Notes: generated by a model not told the origin, from the letters alone. A DNA stretch of 64,000 bases from Silvibacterium acidisoli (GCA_022870745.1 CP085323.1:3534001-3598000); one strand, 5' to 3'. Shown: positions 50,409 through 59,315, counted from the stretch's first letter. Numbers and translations: made by a program.

Positions 50409-50823
50409 ATGCGAATCCTTCTGCTACTTGGCATGATATGGAGCGCGGCAGCAGCAGCGCAGGCCGCATCCTGTGGCCTGCCGGCCGCGGTGGCTGATGC
50501 GGCGACCGGGCAACGATGGCAGCGCGTCGTCAACTGCGAGCACCCGGAGTGGCCCGCGAAGCTGGTGCCGCTCGAAGTCTCAAAGACAACAGCCACTCAC
50601 GGCCTCAACGCGTGTCGCCGTGGAAGAGGTCCGTGCAGGCACGGCGGTGGATCTGTGGAGCGGTACAGGGGCGGCAATACATGTAAAGAGTGTCGCTCTT
50701 GAAACCGCGCAGGTCGGTCAGCCGATACATGTACGCGGTGTCCTGGGCACAGCCGCGCTGCGTGGCATCGTGCGCGGGCCCGGCTCGGTCGAACTCGCGC
50801 CTGCGGGATGGAGAGGGAACTGA
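50409..50823 (+). pseudogene. flgA: flgA (P-ring assembly chaperone), frameshifted
   Basis: The region between flgG and flgH holds FlgA, but no single frame spans it. From ATG 50409 there is a signal peptide (RILLLLGMIWSAAAAAQA) and a start of the mature protein (EHPEWPAKLVPLEVSK). The FlgA/SAF-type continuation (VAVEEVRAGTAVDLWSGTG, then VALETAQVGQPIHVRGV and GIVRGPGSVELAP) lies in another frame that ends at TGA 50821-50823, overlapping the flgH ATG. The switch must fall between about 50540 and 50620. The joined product would be ~138 residues, also shorter than ordinary FlgA. A sequencing error, a true mutation or recoding are all possible. Confidence 0.7.
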
Positions 50824-51548
50824 TGCATTCCAGAGGTCGGCTCATTTGCGCGTCGATTGTTTTCCTGTTGGTTGGCACGCCGCTGATTCAGGGCAGCACG
50901 CAGGACAAAAAAAAGGCGGCCCCGAAAGCCTCGCCACCGGATGCTGCGCTTGCGGCTTACATCGCTCACGTGCGTGCGGAGAGCGCGGTTGAAGTTCGCA
51001 CGCCGGGCTCGCTGTGGATCGATACCGGGCGGCTGACACGCATGACTTCGGATGTGAAGGCAAGCCACATTCACGACCCGATCGCCATCGTGGTTTCAGA
51101 GAGCCTGACCGCTTCGACCGACGGCACTGTGAAGAACTCGCGGGCCTCCACGGCAACCTCGCAGATCTCCGCGCTGCTGGGCAAGCTCGGTGGCGGCAAT
51201 GCACTGAATAACCTGCTGAACCAGAGCTCTGCTTCCGGGCTGAATGCGCAGGGGCAAAGCGTGACCGATTCCAGCCTTAGTACCATCCTTGGCGGCGAAG
51301 TCGTGGACGTATTGCCGAACGGGACATTCGTGATCCAGGCGGTGCGCCAGGCAACATTCAACCAGCAGACGCAGCTGATCAAGCTGCGGGGACTGGTGAG
51401 GCCCGATGATGTGAACGCCCAGAACCAGGTTCTCTCGACTGCCATTACCGATCTTGAGCTCGAGGTCGTGGGCAAGGGCATCATCAATGACTACACCTAC
51501 CGGCAGAATGCCGTCGTCCGCTTCCTTGAGAAGCTGCTGATCTTCTAG
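50823..51548 (+). CDS. flgH: FlgH, flagellar L-ring protein without lipobox
   Basis: 241 residues from ATG 50823, overlapping the flgA stop. FlgH motifs: SLWIDTGRLTRMTSDVKASHIHD (split as SLWIDTGRL and DPIAIVVSES), GGEVVDVLPNGTFVIQAVRQ, and the C-terminal IINDYTYRQNAVVRFLEKLL. The signal peptide (LICASIVFLLVGTPLIQGS) has no cysteine at its end, so the usual lipidation of FlgH is not expected. It forms the L ring in the outer membrane. Confidence 0.93.
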   Translation: MHSRGRLICASIVFLLVGTPLIQGSTQDKKKAAPKASPPDAALAAYIAHVRAESAVEVRTPGSLWIDTGRLTRMTSDVKASHIHDPIAIVVSESLTASTDGTVKNSRASTATSQISALLGKLGGGNALNNLLNQSSASGLNAQGQSVTDSSLSTILGGEVVDVLPNGTFVIQAVRQATFNQQTQLIKLRGLVRPDDVNAQNQVLSTAITDLELEVVGKGIINDYTYRQNAVVRFLEKLLIF

Positions 51549-51556
51549 GAGAGCCC

Positions 51557-52693
51557 ATGCGCCTCATGATTCTGTCTCTCGTGTTGCTGGTCGCCTGTCC
51601 CGTAGTTTCTTCGCAGACGGCTGTCATGGCCGATGCCGGGGTGGCTGCGCGACGCGTACGTGTCAAGGATGTGGCATCCGTCGAAGGTATCCGCGATAAC
51701 CAGCTGGTAGGTTATGGCATCGTGGTGGGACTTCGCGGCACCGGGGACAGTACCCAGACCGTATTTCCTCTGCAGACGCTGGTTTCGGCGCTCGAACGCA
51801 TGGGCGTGAACCTGCCGCAAAACGCGACCACGGCCTCCATGCGTACGCAGAATATGGCCGCCGTTTTTATCGCGGCGACTTTGCCTCCATTCGCGCGGCC
51901 CGGTAACAAGATTGACGTAACGGTCTCCTCTGCGGGAGATGCCCGCAGCATAGAGGGGGGGCTGCTTCTTATGACGCCGCTCTATGGACCCGACGGGCAG
52001 ATCTACGCGCAGGCTCAGGGGCCGCTGGTACTGGGTGGTTATTCGGTTACTGCCAACGGTAATACGCGCTCGCTCAACCATCCCACGACTGGACGCATTC
52101 CCGACGGGGCGATCGTCGAGCGCGCCGTTCCTCTCGATCTCACTCATATGAAGAAGCTCTCGTTGCTCTTGAACGATCCCGACTTTCGTACGGCCAGCAT
52201 GATGGCGGACGCGATCCGTCAGCAGGTGGCAGGGACGGTGGCCAGGGCAGTGGACAGCCGGCGCATCGAGATCGAGCCGCCGTCCTCGGCGGATATCCCT
52301 GAGCTGCTGGCCAGGGTCGAGTCGGTGGAGATCGAAACCTTTCCTCGTGCCCGCGTGGTCGTGAACGAACGCACGGGAACGGTCGTGATTGGCGGCAACG
52401 TGCGCTTGCAACCGGTCTCCATCCTTCATGGCGGGCTGGTCGTAAATGTCATCAGCCAGTACCAGGTATCGCAGCCCAACGCCCTGTCTTCAGGATCCAC
52501 GCAGGTGGTGCAACAGACGACGATCGATGCGCAGGACAAGCCCGCAAACCGCATCGAGCTGAAAGAAGGAGCGACGGTGGATGACCTGGTCGCGAACCTG
52601 CAGCAGATCGGCGCGACCGCGCGCGACATCATCTCGATACTGCAGGCAATGAAGGAAGCGCAGGCACTTGAGGCTGAACTGGAGGTTATGTAA
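51557..52693 (+). CDS. flgI: FlgI, flagellar P-ring protein
   Basis: 378 residues with a signal peptide (LMILSLVLLVACPVVSSQ). Family blocks: VRVKDVASVEGIRDNQLVGY, GIVVGLRGTGDST, AAVFIAATLPPFARPGNKID, GGYSVTANG, and the C-terminal LKEGATVDDLVANLQQIGAT. FlgI makes the periplasmic bushing ring and normally needs FlgA, which is frameshifted upstream. Its stop overlaps the next start (TAATG). Confidence 0.96.
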   Translation: MRLMILSLVLLVACPVVSSQTAVMADAGVAARRVRVKDVASVEGIRDNQLVGYGIVVGLRGTGDSTQTVFPLQTLVSALERMGVNLPQNATTASMRTQNMAAVFIAATLPPFARPGNKIDVTVSSAGDARSIEGGLLLMTPLYGPDGQIYAQAQGPLVLGGYSVTANGNTRSLNHPTTGRIPDGAIVERAVPLDLTHMKKLSLLLNDPDFRTASMMADAIRQQVAGTVARAVDSRRIEIEPPSSADIPELLARVESVEIETFPRARVVVNERTGTVVIGGNVRLQPVSILHGGLVVNVISQYQVSQPNALSSGSTQVVQQTTIDAQDKPANRIELKEGATVDDLVANLQQIGATARDIISILQAMKEAQALEAELEVM

Positions 52694-53043
52694 TGAGTCT
52701 TTCCGTGAACGCTCTTTCGAGCAATCAGCAGCCGATATCGTCTGATAACCCGAGGCTGGGCAAAGCTGCCCATGAGTTTGAGGCCAGCCTGATGAAGGAG
52801 TTTCTCAAACCGCTTGAGCACGATTCCCTCTTCGAGGAGAAAGGTGAAGACGGAGAGAGCGATGAAGGGGAGGGCAGCACCGGGGCGCTGATGAGCTACG
52901 GCTCCGAGGCGCTGGCGACGGCCATCTCCGAGCGGGGAGGCTTCGGCATCGCGACCAAAATACTGGATCATTTTCGGACAACTCGCCCCCAGGGTGACAC
53001 AAAGGTGGGAGCTGAAAACAAAGGTTTTATTAAAGGTTCTTGA
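52693..53043 (+). CDS. flgJ: FlgJ N-terminal-type rod-capping protein
   Basis: 116 residues matching only the rod-binding domain of FlgJ: KAAHEFEASLMKEFLKPLEH near residue 24 and GSEALATAISERGGFGIATKI near 68-88, with an acidic insert between them (EEKGEDGESDEGEGS). The peptidoglycan hydrolase half present in enteric FlgJ is absent, as in many non-enteric bacteria, so another lytic enzyme must open the wall for the rod. Start ATG overlaps the flgI stop. Confidence 0.85.
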   Translation: MSLSVNALSSNQQPISSDNPRLGKAAHEFEASLMKEFLKPLEHDSLFEEKGEDGESDEGEGSTGALMSYGSEALATAISERGGFGIATKILDHFRTTRPQGDTKVGAENKGFIKGS

Positions 53044-53067
53044 GCAGAAGAGAAGGTTTCTTATTAC

Positions 53068-53094
53068 TAAAGTATTTCTCATCTGCGCCGATAA
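53068..53094 (+). promoter_or_regulatory. sigma-28 promoter before flgM
   Basis: TAAAGTAT-N11-GCCGATAA: the -35 TAAA, the -10 GCCGATAA and the 15-base spacing match the FliA consensus completely. The flgM ATG (53114) is 19 bases further, with GAGGAG between. Confidence 0.85.
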
Positions 53095-53113
53095 GCCGGG
53101 TGAGGAGACGCGA

Positions 53114-53407
53114 ATGAACGTTCACAAGATGCAGCCAATCGCTCCGGCGGAGACAGGCGCGGTAACACGCTCCCAGGCAGGGACGGGAGCTTCTTCACTC
53201 TCATCGCAAGGGAAAGGCCAGACCTCGGCGAGATCTGCGGATCAGACCAGCCTGAGCTCTGCCTCGACGCTGGTATCGCAGGCTATCGGTCTGCCCGATG
53301 TGGACATGGCGAAGGTCGCAGAGGTGCAAAACGCGCTGGCGAGCGGCACCTACCAGGTCAGCAGTTCGGATGTCGCGGCGAAGCTGATCGACTCGCTCAC
53401 ACGTTAG
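53114..53407 (+). CDS. flgM: FlgM, anti-sigma-28 factor
   Basis: 97 residues from ATG 53114 (GAGGAG upstream). The N-terminal half is disordered Ser/Gly/Thr, and the C-terminal half is the sigma-binding part: MAKVAEVQNALASGTYQVSS, then DVAAKLIDSLTR. FlgM holds FliA until it is exported through the finished hook. With a FliA promoter before it, FlgM forms a negative feedback loop. Confidence 0.92.
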   Translation: MNVHKMQPIAPAETGAVTRSQAGTGASSLSSQGKGQTSARSADQTSLSSASTLVSQAIGLPDVDMAKVAEVQNALASGTYQVSSSDVAAKLIDSLTR

Positions 53408-53443
53408 AAAGTCCGGAAGGCAGAAGGCAAAAGGCAAAACAAC

Positions 53444-53713
53444 ATGGTCGAGCAGGAAAGCAAACAGGATCGTCCGGAATCCGTTGAGCGGATTCTCGAA
53501 GAGGCAATTCGTCTGCTGCTGGCAAAGGATGCCGGCAGGCTGAGTGGCCTGCTGGCGCGGGTGGAATACGGCCAGCTGCCGCAGGCCGCAGGGCATGGCG
53601 AGCGAGTTGTTCCGAAGATGCTGATGCTGGCCTCGCTGCTTGCGCGGACGCGGCGCAACCTGCGCCTGCTTGGGCGTGAAGGTGGGGCTGTAGACCGGGG
53701 CTACAGCAGGTAG
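53444..53713 (+). CDS. FlgN-like export chaperone candidate
   Basis: 89 residues, helical and charged, located between flgM and flgK where flgN is usual. ERILEEAIRLLLAKDAGRLSG and LASLLARTRRNLRLLGREGG resemble the amphipathic helices of FlgN, a chaperone for FlgK and FlgL, but it is shorter than the ~140-residue family norm. The last codons carry an inverted repeat GCTGTAG-N7-CTACAGC. The call rests on position and helical build. Confidence 0.55.
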   Translation: MVEQESKQDRPESVERILEEAIRLLLAKDAGRLSGLLARVEYGQLPQAAGHGERVVPKMLMLASLLARTRRNLRLLGREGGAVDRGYSR

Positions 53714-53726
53714 TTTTATCGCCAGC

Positions 53727-53742
53727 CGGCAATCGGGGTGCT
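53727..53742 (+). promoter_or_regulatory. weak sigma-54 promoter candidate upstream of flgK
   Basis: CGGCAATCGGGGTGCT has GG-N10-GC with CGGCA at -24 and GTGCT at -12. A start near 53753 would leave ~30 bases before the flgK ATG. Confidence 0.35.
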
Positions 53743-53782
53743 GGCCGTTTTTTGTCATCGATACGACGAAAGGGAAAGAGAC

Positions 53783-55204
53783 ATGGCCACACTGGGCATT
53801 GCTTTTAATATCGTCACGGCTGCGCTCGACGCCGACCAGGCGGCGCTGAACATTACCGCCAACAATGTGACGAACGCCAATACTCCCGGTTACACGCTGG
53901 AGGTACCGACCTGGCAGGAGAACGATCCGGTCACCATCAATGGAGTCAGTTACGGCCAGGGTGCCAGCGTTACCGGGGCGGCCTCGCAGCGCAACAAGAT
54001 TCTGGTGCAGGCCCTGCAGCAGCAGGGGCAGGAAGCATCTTCCTCGACCGCGCGTCTGAGCGCCCTCGAGGAAGTGGAGGGAATCTTCAATGCCTCGGCG
54101 ACCTCTGCCACGGATGGCACCTCTTCCACCAGCGGCCTGAGTCAGGATCTTTCCAGCTTCTTCGACTCGATTTCCGCGCTTGAGGCTTCGCCGGACAGCA
54201 ACCCGTTGCGCCAGTCGGTGATTACCGCCGCTCAGAACCTGGCGAGCGATTTTCAGTCAGCCTCGGCCCAGTTGACCGCCCAGCAGAATCAGCTCGACCT
54301 GCAAAGCACCAGCGTCGTTACGCAGGTGAACTCGCTCACGCAGTCCATTGCCCAGTTGAACAAGGAGATCCAGTCGACGGACCCTGGGCAGGATGCGGGG
54401 ACGCTCGAAGACCAGCGTGAGGAGGATGTGGAGCAGCTTTCGCAACTCGTCGGCATCAACCAGATTCAAACGGAGAACAACGGTCTGACCATTACCACAT
54501 CGAGTGGCGCGCTGCTGGTTTCCGAGGGGCAATCGTATGCGCTTTCGAGCGGTCCGCTTGACGGCTCCACGCATATCTTCGATTCCCAGGGTAACGACAT
54601 CACCACCTCGCTTGCATCCGGTGGAGGTGAGCTTGGCGGTGTTCTTACGGTACGTGATCAGGATATTCCGGGGATCATGAGCTCACTCGACACCATGGCC
54701 TACGATCTCGCTACGCAGGTGAACGCGGTGAACGAAGCGGGATCGGACGCGAATGGCAATCCCGGCACGGCGATCTTCAATATCTCGTCCACCTCCTCTG
54801 GGGCAGCGGCTTCGATCTCGGTCGCGATCACCGACCCTTCGCAGATCGCCGCTGCAGCTTCAGGCGCGGGTCCGGGGGATGATACAAACCTGCTGGCCAT
54901 GGCCAGCCTGGCGAACCAGGCGGTGGTTGACGGCACTACGCCATCAGATTATCTCTCCGACTTTTTCTCCTCAATCGGCAGCCTGGTCTCGCAGGTGTCC
55001 ACGGAAAACACGGCACAGGAAGCTTCCGTATCCCAGCTGCAGGAGCAGGTCGACTCCTACTCCTCGGTCAACCTCAACGACGAAGCCTCGGCGCTTGAAA
55101 CGCTCGAGCAGTCTTACCAGGCGGCATCGAAGATCTTCACCATTCTCGATAACGTCATCAGCTCGGCCCTTAACCTTGGCATTCAGGAAGGCTTCTCCGT
55201 CTAA
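53783..55204 (+). CDS. flgK: FlgK, hook-filament junction protein 1
   Basis: 473 residues from ATG 53783, with GGGAAAGAG upstream. N-terminal junction motif ALDADQAALNITANNVTNAN followed by TPGYTLEVP; helical region ~120-240 (VNSLTQSIAQLNKEIQST, EDQREEDVEQLSQLVGI); C-terminal axial segment SVNLNDEASALETLEQSYQA, then ASKIFTILDNVISSALNLG. FlgK adapts the hook to the filament together with FlgL. Confidence 0.95.
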   Translation: MATLGIAFNIVTAALDADQAALNITANNVTNANTPGYTLEVPTWQENDPVTINGVSYGQGASVTGAASQRNKILVQALQQQGQEASSSTARLSALEEVEGIFNASATSATDGTSSTSGLSQDLSSFFDSISALEASPDSNPLRQSVITAAQNLASDFQSASAQLTAQQNQLDLQSTSVVTQVNSLTQSIAQLNKEIQSTDPGQDAGTLEDQREEDVEQLSQLVGINQIQTENNGLTITTSSGALLVSEGQSYALSSGPLDGSTHIFDSQGNDITTSLASGGGELGGVLTVRDQDIPGIMSSLDTMAYDLATQVNAVNEAGSDANGNPGTAIFNISSTSSGAAASISVAITDPSQIAAAASGAGPGDDTNLLAMASLANQAVVDGTTPSDYLSDFFSSIGSLVSQVSTENTAQEASVSQLQEQVDSYSSVNLNDEASALETLEQSYQAASKIFTILDNVISSALNLGIQEGFSV

Positions 55205-55225
55205 CGGCAAGAAAGAGAGAGCATC

Positions 55226-56125
55226 ATGCGCGTCGATCCGAATTACATCACAAGTCTTGTACAGTCGCTTGATCTGACCTCGGCGAACGAGCAGACATAT
55301 ACTGAAGAGATATCGAGTGGCGTAAGCCTTAACAGCCTGAGCGACGATCCCGCGGCTGCAGGATTAAACACGCAGCTGATCAGCGAGCTCGGTGCGAACG
55401 ATACCTTTTCGACCACGGCCGGTTCGGCGGAGAGCATGCTGCAGGTGACCGACACCGCGCTGGGCAACGTGGTTACACAGCTCACGAATGCGATCTCGCT
55501 TGCCACGGAGGCTGCGAATGGTACTTCGAACTCCTCCGACCTTGCCACGGTGACGACACAGCTGACCGGCATCCGCGACGAGGTGCTCTCGCTTGCGAAC
55601 TCGTCCTACCTTGGGCAGTATCTCTTTGCGGGAAGCCAGACTACGACCGAGCCCTTCACGCTCGACACTTCCACCAGCCCTGCATCGGTTACGTACAACG
55701 GCGATGACGGCGTCAGCTACGTGATGACTCCCACCGGTCAGCAGATACAGACCAACATGCCGGGCGACCAGATCTTTACCGGTACTGACAATGTTCTCAG
55801 CACGCTGAACAACCTGATCGCGGATTTCTCCAGCGGGTCGGCCTCGGCCAGCACCTCCTCCGATATCTCTTCTCTCAACTCGGCTCTGAACTATGTGGAT
55901 CAGCAGCGGTCGGTGCTCGACAATTCCATCGATCGTCTTTCGGCATCGAGTTCGTACGCCGGCAGCGAGTCTGTTCAACTCCAGTCGTCGCAAAACGCAC
56001 TCATCCAGACCGACGACGCGAAGGTGGCCACGCAGCTCTCCGAGTCGGAAACGCAGGGGGATGCGATTACCCAGATCATCGCGGCGTTGGAACAGCAGGG
56101 CAATCTTTTTACCGTGATGCAATAA
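55226..56125 (+). CDS. flgL: FlgL, hook-filament junction protein 3
   Basis: 299 residues from ATG 55226, similar in length to enteric FlgL. N-terminal flagellin-like helix (SANEQTYTEEISSGVSLNSL, SDDPAAAGLNTQLIS), FAGSQTTTEPFTLD in the middle and the C-terminal flagellin-like helix (VATQLSESETQGDAITQIIA). Last flagellar gene of the region; flagellin itself is not in the window. Confidence 0.93.
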   Translation: MRVDPNYITSLVQSLDLTSANEQTYTEEISSGVSLNSLSDDPAAAGLNTQLISELGANDTFSTTAGSAESMLQVTDTALGNVVTQLTNAISLATEAANGTSNSSDLATVTTQLTGIRDEVLSLANSSYLGQYLFAGSQTTTEPFTLDTSTSPASVTYNGDDGVSYVMTPTGQQIQTNMPGDQIFTGTDNVLSTLNNLIADFSSGSASASTSSDISSLNSALNYVDQQRSVLDNSIDRLSASSSYAGSESVQLQSSQNALIQTDDAKVATQLSESETQGDAITQIIAALEQQGNLFTVMQ

Positions 56126-56151
56126 GCCGCCGCGGAATCGCCGCACGAGCG

Positions 56152-56187
56152 AAGACAGGCAGCGAAGAGGATTCTGAGGCCTGTCTT
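56152..56187 (+). terminator. hairpin after flgL, possible weak terminator
   Basis: AAGACAGGC pairs perfectly with GCCTGTCTT across an 18-base loop, 26 bases after the flgL stop and just before the ABC gene. There is no real T tract, so it may be only a weak terminator of the long flagellar transcript. Confidence 0.4.
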
Positions 56188-56203
56188 TGCTATGCTTGCG
56201 CCC

Positions 56204-56986
56204 ATGGACACTCCCGCAATTGCCTGTCGCAACCTCACGAGAAGGTTCGGCGATTTCATCGCAGTTGACGATGTTTCTCTGGCGGTGACTCCCGGGCAGT
56301 TTTTCGGTTTTCTCGGGCCGAATGGCGCAGGTAAATCGACCACGATCAAGATGCTTACCGGCCTGCTCGAAGCGAGTGGCGGCGAGATCGAAATCCTCGG
56401 GCAGCGTTTTAACGCAGGCTCTTATGAACTCAAGCGGCAGATCGGAGTCGTGCCGGAAAATATGGCGTTGCTTGAACGCCTTACAGCGGCTGAGTACCTG
56501 CGCTTCGTAGGACGCATGTATGGTCTGGACCGCGAAACCACAGCGAGCCGCTCTGAAGAGTTGCTCGGCTTCATGGGGCTGGCTTCAGAGCCGAAGAAGC
56601 TTGTTGCCGATTTCTCGCACGGCATGCAAAAGAAACTCGCACTTGCCGCGGCCGTCATTCATGGCCCGAAACTGCTCTTTCTCGATGAGCCCTTCGAGGG
56701 ACTCGACGCCGTTGCTGCAACTACGCTGAAGGGCATGTTGCAGGGGATGATTCATCGTGGAGCGACGATTTTTCTTACCTCGCATGTTCTCGAGATCGTG
56801 GAGCGTCTTTGCAGCCATGTTGCCATCATCGACAAGGGAAGGCTTGTTGCCAACGGATCGCTTGAAGAACTGCGAGAGGGAGTTACATCGACCGGCGGAG
56901 AAAAAATCACGCTCGAAAAGATCTTTCTCAACATCGTCGGCGCATCGCAGGCAGAAACCGTTCCGGAGCTCTCGTGGCTTTCCTGA
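56204..56986 (+). CDS. ABC transporter ATP-binding protein
   Basis: 260 residues from ATG 56204; ATG 56192 is in frame too but is part of TATGCT, a likely -10 box that ends seven bases before 56204. Walker A GPNGAGKST, Q-loop, signature FSHGMQKKLALA (a divergent form of LSGGQ, typical of DRA/NatA-type exporters), Walker B LLFLDEPFEGLD and the switch histidine in FLTSHVLEIVERL. It forms an exporter with the permease that overlaps its end. The substrate is unknown. Confidence 0.93.
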   Translation: MDTPAIACRNLTRRFGDFIAVDDVSLAVTPGQFFGFLGPNGAGKSTTIKMLTGLLEASGGEIEILGQRFNAGSYELKRQIGVVPENMALLERLTAAEYLRFVGRMYGLDRETTASRSEELLGFMGLASEPKKLVADFSHGMQKKLALAAAVIHGPKLLFLDEPFEGLDAVAATTLKGMLQGMIHRGATIFLTSHVLEIVERLCSHVAIIDKGRLVANGSLEELREGVTSTGGEKITLEKIFLNIVGASQAETVPELSWLS

Positions 56987-58605
56987 GGCAGGTGGCGGCT
57001 GTTGCCCAGGTGCGGCGGTCGATGCTGATTCATTCGTTTCGTACCCGGCAGGGGCGATTCGACTTTGGTGCCCGCATCCTGACCGGGACATTCTTTTTCG
57101 TGCTCTGGCTGCTCGCCTCGTTCGGGGAAGGTTTTTTTGCGGCGCAGCTGGCGCGTAGCGGAAAGTGGCAGCTTCTGCCATTACTGTTGTGGCCTGTTAT
57201 GGCCGTCTGGCAGCTTATGCCGGTCTTTCTGTCGCCGAAAGGAAGCCAGGGCTTTTCCATCTTTCTGCGTTTCCCGGTCAGCTTTTCGTCTTATTTCGGG
57301 CTGCATCTCGTCTTTGGCTTCTTCGAACTGTCCACATTGCTGGGCGGCTGCATGCTGACGGGGATCTGGACCGGTCTGGTAGTCGTTCGCCCCGGACTGG
57401 CGCTGCCCGCCGCAGTCGTTCTCGCTCTTTTCGGCTTCATGAATTTTGTGTTGAGCCGCGCGATCTTCGCATGGCTGGAGCGGTGGCTGGCGCAGCGACG
57501 TACGCGCGAAGTTCTCGGCACGCTCACGCTGTTTTGCTTTCTCGCGGTGCAGTTTCTCAATCCCGTGCTGCGTAACAGCTCTTCGTGGATACAGTCCGCC
57601 GCTCCCAGGATGGAACGATGGTTCCTTCTCCTACAGAAACCTCTGCCGCCTGGGCTCGCGGCCTCTGCCGTGCAGCTTGCAGCCCAAGGTAAATGGACGG
57701 CTGCCATCGCGCCCGCCGTGGGGGTCGCCGCCTTCCTTCTTGTCTTTGCACTCCTGCTAGCCCTGCGACTGCGCGGCGAGTATCGCGGAGAAACGACTGC
57801 CGAGTCAGCGGGCGGACGTGCCGCACTGCGCCCCCGGCGCACGCCTACGAGATTCAGTACCGTCAGCATGAGGAATTCCACTCCGCTCGCAGCCATCTTT
57901 GAAAAGGAGTGGTTATATCTTCGGCGCAGCGGCGTGCTGCTCTACAGCCTCGCGGCTCCGCCTTTCCTCGTGCTTTTCTTTTTAAGCTCGCATGCGACGG
58001 GTGCACAGGTGGCCACGTATCGCGGATTCGCATTGCCGATGGGCGCGGCGTACGCGTTCCTGGGACTCACCCGCATGATTTATAACTCGCTTGGCGGCGA
58101 AGGCGCAGGGCTTCGGCTCTACTTTCTTTCACCAACTCCGATGCGAACGGTGCTGCTGGGCAAGAATCTCTTTCAAGCCGCGCTCTTTCTTGCGGAGATG
58201 GCCCTGATCGCGGCGATGATCTGCTTTCGCATGGGGCGTCCCGACCCGGTTGTGGCGGCTGTCACATTCTGCTGGCTGCTCTTTGCGCTTCCCCTGCAAC
58301 TGGCGATGGGAAACATCCTCTCCGTGACCATGGGATATGGAATGAACCTTACCCGCCTCTCAAGCGAACGGGGAGCAGGAGGAAATGGACTGCTTGGCAT
58401 TCTGATTCAGCTGGTAATCGTAGGCCTGGGAGCGCTCGCTTATCTGCCGTTTCTCTTCAGAGGTGATCCGGCTTACGCGGTGCCGATCCTGCTGGGTTTG
58501 GCGTGCATGTCCACCTGGTTCTGGTGGAGCGGGCTCCGCCGTCTGGATCGCGTGGCCCTGAGCCGCCGGGAACAATTGATCGAAAGCGTCGCCCGCGCAG
58601 CGTGA
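56974..58605 (+). CDS. ABC transporter permease (exporter type)
   Basis: 543 residues from GTG 56974, overlapping the ATPase gene by 13 bases. About ten hydrophobic segments, for example TGTFFFVLWLLASF, LGGCMLTGIWTGLVV, LVFALLLALRLR and GLLGILIQLVIVGLGALAYL. It has no ATPase or solute-binding domain. The pair resembles two-gene ABC-2 type exporters for drugs, lipids or peptides, but no substrate can be inferred. Confidence 0.87.
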   Translation: MAFLRQVAAVAQVRRSMLIHSFRTRQGRFDFGARILTGTFFFVLWLLASFGEGFFAAQLARSGKWQLLPLLLWPVMAVWQLMPVFLSPKGSQGFSIFLRFPVSFSSYFGLHLVFGFFELSTLLGGCMLTGIWTGLVVVRPGLALPAAVVLALFGFMNFVLSRAIFAWLERWLAQRRTREVLGTLTLFCFLAVQFLNPVLRNSSSWIQSAAPRMERWFLLLQKPLPPGLAASAVQLAAQGKWTAAIAPAVGVAAFLLVFALLLALRLRGEYRGETTAESAGGRAALRPRRTPTRFSTVSMRNSTPLAAIFEKEWLYLRRSGVLLYSLAAPPFLVLFFLSSHATGAQVATYRGFALPMGAAYAFLGLTRMIYNSLGGEGAGLRLYFLSPTPMRTVLLGKNLFQAALFLAEMALIAAMICFRMGRPDPVVAAVTFCWLLFALPLQLAMGNILSVTMGYGMNLTRLSSERGAGGNGLLGILIQLVIVGLGALAYLPFLFRGDPAYAVPILLGLACMSTWFWWSGLRRLDRVALSRREQLIESVARAA

Positions 58606-58820
58606 GCGAGAGTAGGACGAGGCGCATGCAGAACCGCCTGCGAGAACTGCGTCTCCCGCAGTAACCGTCATCCTCGCGGATGTTGACACCCGCCACACTT
58701 ACGCTGTTGAGGCAGGTGCAACGATCTTGGAGCAGTTGCGCAAAACCGTTTGCGGAGCGCATCAGTACGGCGCCGAGGCATCCCGGAAGACTGGGCGCCA
58801 CGATGGCGCGATAAACCGAG

Positions 58821-59315
58821 TTACTTTGCGACGACGTCGATCGTTACAGGAACCTTGCGCGGCGGATAGCAGGAGTTCGTATCGCAGGCCTGGTAGCGCA
58901 GTGCGCCCTGTATCAGGTGGTCGCCGGACGTGGCCTTGACGTGAGCCTGTACGACGAACTCGCCTGTGTATACGCTCAGTTTGTCATTGGGAGCGGCAGC
59001 AAGGGTGTAGTCCGTTCCGGCGGGAAAGTTGACCGGACCTATATTCAGTCCCGGAGGCTCGATCACCATCAGCTGCGTCGGGATCAGGCTCTTCTCGCGT
59101 GGCGCGTGAGAGTTGATGTGCAGCCCGTCATTGACCTTGAAGTGCAACTCCACGACACGGTCCTGTCCGGCAGCAACCTGTATCTGTTCCGGATAGAGGA
59201 AATGCACCAGCTGGTTCTTGTCGGCCGGCGCCGGATCGTTCTGCCATGGCAGTTTCTGCGCTCCGGCAGCCATTGTCAGGGCGGCAACCGCCGCGCATGC
59301 CATCAGGCGGCGCAC
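58821..59315 (-). CDS. DsbD N-terminal-domain protein (thiol-redox partner)
   Basis: 164 residues starting at GTG 59315 (or ATG 59303), overlapping the tlpA stop by one base. After a signal peptide (MACAAVAALTMAAGAQ) comes a DsbD-alpha (DsbC/D N-terminal, Ig-like) domain: HINSHAPREKSLIPTQL, and the redox motif YQACDTNSCYPPRKVPV with two cysteines. Ordinary DsbD adds a membrane and a thioredoxin domain; here the alpha domain stands alone beside a TlpA-type thioredoxin. It probably passes electrons in the periplasm. Confidence 0.85.
   Translation of the reverse strand: MRRLMACAAVAALTMAAGAQKLPWQNDPAPADKNQLVHFLYPEQIQVAAGQDRVVELHFKVNDGLHINSHAPREKSLIPTQLMVIEPPGLNIGPVNFPAGTDYTLAAAPNDKLSVYTGEFVVQAHVKATSGDHLIQGALRYQACDTNSCYPPRKVPVTIDVVAK

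Noticed and set aside
58606-58820. intergenic region after the ABC permease
   Set aside because: Short frames on both strands have no ribosome-binding site or protein-like pattern, and no clear hairpin, repeat or promoter was found.
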